Part shown: positions 17,731 through 22,189 of the stretch, piece after piece | How positions within the stretch are numbered: position 1 is the stretch's first letter | Layout: each line of letters opens with the position of its first letter | Assembly: GCA_030560485.1 (NCBI GenBank) | Contig: JAKTTS010000248.1 | Coordinates: 1 to 22,189, forward strand | Direction of reading: 5' to 3' | Source of the DNA: Ascoidea tarda (nom. inval.) | Taxonomy: Eukaryota; Ascomycota; Saccharomycetes; Ascoideales; Ascoideaceae | Length of the DNA: 22,189 nt | Program-made: the position numbers and the translations under genes | Notes under the pieces: generated by a model | Databases searched by the model: none | The model's input: the letters and a program-made list of their open reading frames with translations, nothing else | What the model was told of the DNA's origin: nothing

Positions 17731-18130
17731 AGTGATTGGGAATAGTGCTGTGATATCGGAAGATTGTTGTCTTGTTTTTGTGTTTATTTCCATTCATTGA
17801 GAGAATCAGTCCATAATTTGTATTATCAGTCAGATATTGTTTGAAAAGTTGCTCTTGATGATTATGCTTATTTGCGTGTTCTCACAATAATGCTGGAGCA
17901 TTGCATGCTGAGCAGGCAACCATAAATTTTTGAGCTGAACTTGCAAACTTGCAAACTTGTTGAGTTTTCATTCTTCACTTTGTATTTCCATTTCCAACGA
18001 TTGCAACAGTTCACAGCTTCAAGAAATGGACATCTACCAATCAGAAAGCCCAATGCCTGAATCGTCTGTTAAATGGCCAATTAACTAAATAGCTAATTAG
18101 TTGTATATACATTGAACAAGCAAAGAACAC

Positions 18131-18198
18131 ATACAATATATATAATATATATATAATATTCAACATCTATAATATACACAATATACACAATATATACA
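18131..18198. repeat. AT/ATACA-type microsatellite
   Basis: Alternating AT runs (ATATATAATATATATATAAT-like) grade into repeated AATATACAC units. Confidence 0.8.
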
Positions 18199-18850
18199 AC
18201 TGTATGAGTTACAGTTTCAAGTGTTCTTTTGGATACTTTTTGGAGTTAGTTTTGTTGTTCAAAATACACTTTTCTTTTTGTTTTTCAAATTTCAATTCTT
18301 ATTCTTATTTTTATTCTTAATTTATAATTTATTTTCCTGTACCATTTCTGTGTTTTAAATAAATGTTATTTCAATTGTCCAATTTAATGTATGTATAATT
18401 AATTTCTTAATCTTTAATTTAAATAGTTCATCTTTAAAACAAAAAAACTCTTTTTATTTTTGCATATTCAATTTTAAACTAATTATTTTTATTGTTATAT
18501 AATTAATTCATTTTTGCGTTTTTTTAAAAACCACAAAAATGAATAATAAATATAATAAATTTGATTACTCAAGCACATTAGATTAGATTAGATTATTATT
18601 TTACTTAATACAATCAATTTTAATTTAAAAAACAACAGAATAAAACAAAATAAAAAACAAAAATTTATTAACTGATAATCTTTATTTTATTACTTTAAAT
18701 TTCTCGATTTAGAATTTAAAATTTTTCTGTTAAGATTAGAAATCGCGATTGAATTTCAACGTCCCAACGTTTTTATGTAAACTATTTACTGTATTTTCAA
18801 ATTTAATATGATTCCACTTTAATTTTAATTAATGAATAAACTGATTGTAA

Positions 18851-18895
18851 TTTGATTGAATTTGATTGAATCTGATTGAATTTAATTTAATTTAA
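18851..18895. repeat. 10-bp tandem repeat then TTTAA repeat
   Basis: TTTGATTGAA occurs three times in tandem (the third with one change), followed by three TTTAA units. Confidence 0.85.
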
Positions 18896-19185
18896 TGTAA
18901 TTTTTGCTTGTACTATATTATATTGGATATTCAGATTTACACCAAATTCCACTATCATTCTCTAATATTAATTATTTACATTACTTGACCATTTCACTAT
19001 ATCACACTCAACCAATAATCTCATTTCTTGAAACTGCAACCCTCCTTCTAGACTCGGCACGTGTGCGAACTACCATTTTGACTTCTTTTTCTTCTCTTCC
19101 CTCTTTTCCTTCTTCAAGTATTTCTACTCCACTACTACCCATCTTGCTGTTTCTCCTATTCAAATAGTCGTCCATTATAAGTTAC

Positions 19186-19212
19186 ATTACTATTGCATTA
19201 CTATTGCATTAC
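19186..19212. repeat. 11-bp tandem repeat
   Basis: ATTACTATTGC is present two and a half times in direct tandem. Confidence 0.85.
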
Positions 19213-19724
19213 AATTATATTTTGATTTTCCTAAGGTAATAAAAGACATCATTTCAACTGCGATTCTAACTACATGTTTTAGATCATATTCTTTATTCCT
19301 TCTACTGAACTTTGACCTGTTTCTTGTCCCTTGTTCAAATTGCTTATGGATTTGTAATTTCGGTAATTTCTTAAACGGGTTGGCCTCTGGCGCATATTGC
19401 TACCCAATTGGGTTATATTATTCCATCTGATGAGAGCTAATTTTTAGACTTTTCAACTTTAATGCCGTTTGTTTAATGCAAAATGATGTTTTTCTTGGGT
19501 TTATCTTGCTGGTTATTTTTTACAACTTTTGGCAAATCATTCATATGACTTTTTGCGTTTTTGTGTTTCATCAAAATTAAAATTCTTGTCTGGCTTAATT
19601 TTCTTGTCACTGACAACGCGTTTACGTCTTTTATTTTTTAACAACAAAACAGCAAAAAAAGAGAATCCACAAACACAAAACAGCAATACAACAGCTTTGC
19701 AACACCTTCTCTTCTCCCTTCATT

Positions 19725-20207
19725 TCACCTCGTAATCTTGCACATGTAATATCTTCCTATTCGCACCAACAACCAAAAGAACAAAAAGAAATAGCTCATT
19801 TCAACAGAATACGAAAAGTTGATATACAAACTGATTATTAATATTATCCCAATCACCTCCAAATAGTTATTGTTATCCTTTATATCGTCTGTCTCAATAA
19901 ACAAGCAGATAATCAATAGTATAATCTTAATATTCTCGTTCAATTTGTGCTTCGTTAGCTTTTCAACTGTTATTATCGTTGATACTATGCCCAATAAAAT
20001 GAGCTTACTAACGATACTCTCACCTCCATCTCCATCTCCATTTCCATCTCTGTTTCTATTTCTATCTCTATTTCTATCTTTTTCTCTTTCTCTTTTTTTT
20101 TCCTTTTTTCTTTTTCTCTTCACTCTCTCACTCTCTCTTTCCATTCCCCCTTTTTGACTGAAATCATCTTTGGCTCCCAAAAACTGTAACGTTTCCTGTA
20201 AATCCAT
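19725..20207 (-). CDS. Doubtful 160-residue membrane ORF with Arg/Lys/Glu-rich N-terminal half
   Basis: The frame has an ATG at 20205-20207. Its first 21 residues (MDLQETLQFLGAKDDFSQKG and one more) look like ordinary protein. Residues 22-62 are a charged low-complexity stretch (KRKRKKEKKREREKDRNRDR, then Arg/Asn/Asp/Gly) written by a DNA purine run. Then come three or four hydrophobic segments at about 66-82, 90-104, 113-133 and 134-150, and a short basic end (KITR). I know no family with this sequence. For it being real: ATG start, length in an AT-rich genome, a symmetric TATATATA (20304-20311) about 100 bases upstream, and a head-to-head position with TAF4. Against: half of it follows from simple-sequence DNA, which also keeps a plus-strand frame open. 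Confidence 0.35.
   Translation of the reverse strand: MDLQETLQFLGAKDDFSQKGGMERESERVKRKRKKEKKREREKDRNRDRNRNRDGNGDGDGGESIVSKLILLGIVSTIITVEKLTKHKLNENIKIILLIICLFIETDDIKDNNNYLEVIGIILIISLYINFSYSVEMSYFFLFFWLLVRIGRYYMCKITR
20018..20155. repeat. Polypyrimidine (plus strand) low-complexity tract
   Basis: About 140 bases almost wholly C and T on the plus strand, starting with CATCTC-type hexamers and passing into TTTCTATC and TTTCTC units. Such tracts vary in length and can exclude nucleosomes. It underlies the charged half of the doubtful membrane ORF. Confidence 0.85.
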
Positions 20208-20633
20208 CTTGAATCTTGTGTATCGCTTATAACTAACGATTCAGCCAAATAAAATGTTTATCTGAATAACCAACTCAATAATGAACAACAGAACAACAAT
20301 GGATATATATACAATCGCACCCACACTCTCTTCTTACCACCTCAAAGTTACTCCTTACTCTGCTTTTTTACACTCTCAAGCTCCATAACTTTATTCCCAA
20401 CATCACATCTAACTTATCCCACTCCCAACATCTAAACTATGCGTCATCTGTCATCTCAACATCATACCACCACTCTACATCACTCCCTTTCCCTTTGATC
20501 ACGTGTACTCACAATTCCCAATCTCTTGATAATCTTTTCAATGGTTTCCAATTCATCGCTAACAATCTCATCAGAACTTATATTCTTATCAACAATAACT
20601 TCTATCTATCTATCTTTTTTTTTTTCCTTTACC
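20208..20633. promoter_or_regulatory. TAF4: TAF4 upstream region (possibly a divergent promoter)
   Basis: 426 bases between the doubtful minus-strand ORF and the preferred TAF4 ATG. TATATATA at 20304-20311 is symmetric and could serve both directions. CACGTG at 20501-20506 (as ATCACGTG) is a Cbf1-type E-box 128 bases upstream of the ATG. The rest is C/T/A-rich with CACTC- and CATC-type words on the plus strand, ending in a TCTATCTATC tract and a T run just before the ATG. Confidence 0.5.
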
Positions 20634-21908
20634 ATGTTCCAATCTAATAACAACATCTCTCCAAACAACAACTCCTTTAACAATTTTGCTAATAAAAGAC
20701 AGCTTTCTTCAAACCTAATAAACATCGACAATAAAAGATTGAGACTAGATATAAACAATCCCCAGCTTCATCAATCCCAAATCAATCGCTCAAACAATTT
20801 AATGCCCACCAATTCTTCGATCCAAACGAATAATAACAATTCCAATTACAATAACAATGTCTTTCAAAGACCATTGCCTCCTCACCACATGCCTTCAATG
20901 CTATCTTCCTCCACTTCTTCAATACTAAATCAGTCAAAACTACTCAACCAAAATATCATAAATAACAACAGCGATCAACTAAATGATGTCCTATCTGTTG
21001 CTGGTGTCGATATCAAGAAAGAAGAAGAATTGCTAGCATCAATCACAAACAAAAAAAAATTATTAAAAAGAAAATTCAAATACAAAGATGGCGAATTGCT
21101 AAACATCACAAATCTAACCACCTTTTTAAAAAAAATTTTAAATGAAAATGATATTACTCACACCTTTGACAATAATATGAACAATCATATAAATAATCAC
21201 ATGAACATGAACAATCATATCAATATGAACAATATGAACAACATGAATATGACAATGAATAGCATAAATATCTCCAACAGTATCAAAAATAATAAAATCT
21301 TAAACCTATTATCTTTATCCTGTGAAGAATTCTTGAAAAATATAATAACCGATGCTATAGTCTTAAATCGTCATAGAAGAAGAAATATCCAGTACCAATC
21401 AAACAATTCCTCCTCTAATTCTTCAAACACAAACATAATCACAAGTAAAAAATTCATCATAAACAACAACATCAACGACAATGACCCCACCAACAAAAGT
21501 GAAGTCGCCATTGCTCTAAGAAATCTAGCAATGAAACAAAAAGAACTCGAGGAAAAAAGAAAAAGAAAAAGAATCAAATTAGGTATCGATCTACCTAATG
21601 GCGAAGTTCAAAAAGCTGGCGTCGAAGAAACTTTGCATCGTGCAACTAATCTAACTGCTGCAAAAAGATTTGGTGGCGGAAGAAATAAAAAATACAGCTG
21701 GTTGAAAGCAGGCACAAATGCTTCTGGTATCTCAAAGTCTTCTTCTTCAACAATGGGTTTTGGCACAATTAACGACAATAACGCAAGATTTCGTGCTGTT
21801 AGAGAAGAGAAAAACATCTCGGTTCGAGACTTGCTAGGCGCTCTTGAAAACAAAAGAATGGGTGTTAAAAATACCATTTTTAAGGCTTATTCAAAACTAA
21901 AAGACTAA
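20634..21908 (+). CDS. TAF4: TFIID subunit Taf4
   Basis: The preferred ATG (20634, context TTTACCATG after a T-rich leader) gives MFQSNNNISP and 424 residues; S. cerevisiae Taf4 has 388. An in-frame ATG at 20541 would add 31 residues. Taf4 is a histone-fold subunit of the general transcription factor TFIID and pairs with Taf12. Residues 1-110 are Asn/Ser-rich and disordered. LSVAGVDIKKEEELL (120-134) opens the conserved region. Histone-fold helix 1 is at about 156-171, helix 2 at about 222-248, with a Met/Asn/His insert between. The conserved C-terminal domain fills 288-424: ALRNLAMKQKELEEKRKRKR, then LHRATNLTAAKRFGGGRNKK, FRAVREEKNISVRDLLGALE, and a final YSKLKD, all family hallmarks. The protein looks complete. 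Confidence 0.96.
   Translation: MFQSNNNISPNNNSFNNFANKRQLSSNLINIDNKRLRLDINNPQLHQSQINRSNNLMPTNSSIQTNNNNSNYNNNVFQRPLPPHHMPSMLSSSTSSILNQSKLLNQNIINNNSDQLNDVLSVAGVDIKKEEELLASITNKKKLLKRKFKYKDGELLNITNLTTFLKKILNENDITHTFDNNMNNHINNHMNMNNHINMNNMNNMNMTMNSINISNSIKNNKILNLLSLSCEEFLKNIITDAIVLNRHRRRNIQYQSNNSSSNSSNTNIITSKKFIINNNINDNDPTNKSEVAIALRNLAMKQKELEEKRKRKRIKLGIDLPNGEVQKAGVEETLHRATNLTAAKRFGGGRNKKYSWLKAGTNASGISKSSSSTMGFGTINDNNARFRAVREEKNISVRDLLGALENKRMGVKNTIFKAYSKLKD
21177..21270. repeat. TAF4: AATATGAAC-type repeat inside TAF4
   Basis: Imperfect units of AACAATATGAAC/AATCACATGAAC code for Asn-Met-Asn-Asn and Asn-His-Met-Asn blocks (about residues 180-212) between the two histone-fold helices. In-frame slippage is the likely origin. 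Confidence 0.8.
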
Positions 21909-22189
21909 GATTTTTTTTTTTTGGCTCAATTTCCATGTAAAATAAGAAACTATGATAATAAATGATTTACATGTAGGTCCCTTCTCTCTCCCCCTTTTCT
22001 TTGCTCTCCAAAACGGGGTCTACAAATATCAGACCCCCTCTTCCTCCATAGTTTTCCATTGATTTTCTCGTTTCCCTTTTTTTTTATTGTTTCGATTTTG
22101 GGTCAAATTGAAACAATTGATGAGAGAGTGCTTCTTTGGGTTGTTTAATTGGGTGAAATTTATCGATTTTGAGACTCATTGAAAATTTT
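21909..22189 (+). terminator. TAF4: TAF4 3' flank with two inverted repeats
   Basis: After the TAF4 stop comes a T run (21911-21922), then an inverted repeat CATGTAAA/TTTACATG (21934-21941 with 21966-21973), an AATAAA (21957-21962) inside it, and a perfect 7-bp hairpin GGGGTCT/AGACCCC with a 9-base loop (22015-22021 with 22031-22037). T-rich runs continue to the window edge. The T run and AATAAA fit a yeast 3' end; the hairpins are not part of usual yeast termination. Confidence 0.45.

Larger units (their letters stand above)
17731..19724. other. Distal, very AT-rich gene-free region
   Basis: About 2 kb with no supported gene. 18100-18900 is extremely AT-rich with AT-type microsatellites. 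CACGTG occurs at 19058-19063. The plus-strand frames of 87 and 68 codons at 18904-19167 and 19529-19735 start only at TTG and look low-complexity. The stretch could be distal WOPR-gene control DNA, a replication origin, or the 3' flank of the doubtful membrane ORF; I found no exact ARS consensus and no point-centromere element. Confidence 0.45.

Noticed and set aside
17377-17793. 138-codon minus-strand ORF with an ATG in the GC-rich island
   Set aside because: Cys/His/Arg/Pro-rich, random-looking protein with codons unlike the other genes; GC-rich DNA yields long chance frames, and overlapping frames are open on the other strand.
18100-18900. Replication origin in the very AT-rich stretch
   Set aside because: I found no exact match to the 11-base ARS consensus, and origin sequences outside Saccharomyces are too variable to call by eye.
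20498-20506. Point-centromere CDEI (ATCACGTG), likewise GTCACGTG near 8587
   Set aside because: No AT-rich CDEII of proper length followed by a CCGAA-containing CDEIII is present; both sites are better read as promoter E-boxes.
1-22189. Transposon, LTR element or virus-like copy
   Set aside because: No integrase, reverse transcriptase, transposase or capsid-like protein and no long terminal repeats were seen.

Overview
This is an AT-rich, gene-sparse window of nuclear DNA from a budding yeast (Saccharomycotina). Five genes are recognisable fungal orthologues: SPS19 (only its 3' end), GPI13, RRP12, a WOPR-box regulator (WOR1/MIT1 type) and TAF4. No intron is needed to read any of them. Proteins are rich in Asn, Ser and Gln runs, as expected of an AT-rich yeast. 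I cannot name the genus, and CTG codons are too rare at conserved sites to decide how CTG is decoded.

Layout. 1-180 (+): last 59 codons of a peroxisomal 2,4-dienoyl-CoA reductase. 399-2567 (-): F-box-like, SDS22-type leucine-rich repeat protein. 3259-3762 (-): four-helix membrane protein of unknown role. 4586-8353 (-): GPI13. 8797-12573 (-): RRP12. 14447-16264 (-): WOPR transcription factor with a Q/N-rich tail. 19725-20207 (-): doubtful 160-codon membrane ORF. 20634-21908 (+): TAF4. Several long open frames begin upstream of the first ATG at TTG or GTG; I moved those starts to the ATG that fits the family or the only usable one (LRR protein, GPI13, TAF4).

The noncoding DNA is the unusual part. 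The WOPR gene is flanked by about 3.5 kb upstream and 1.9 kb downstream without a convincing gene, the layout known for WOR1-type switch regulators. Four intergenic stretches upstream of minus-strand genes (about 2830-3060, 8600-8745, 12740-13215 and 17132-17730) are distinctly GC-richer than everything around them, share short words, and each contains inverted repeats. The largest, in the WOPR upstream region, holds an 18-pair stem with three G-T (G.U) pairs and possible long-range helices, so it may be a structured RNA rather than, or as well as, a promoter element. An isolated 23-codon piece at 13464-13535 resembles the C-terminal MIT-interacting motif of an ESCRT-III protein.

The genes have no shared pathway: they cover fatty-acid oxidation, GPI-anchor synthesis, ribosome assembly, transcription initiation and cell-type or morphology switching. 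No transposon, virus-like element, tRNA, rRNA or CRISPR array was recognised.
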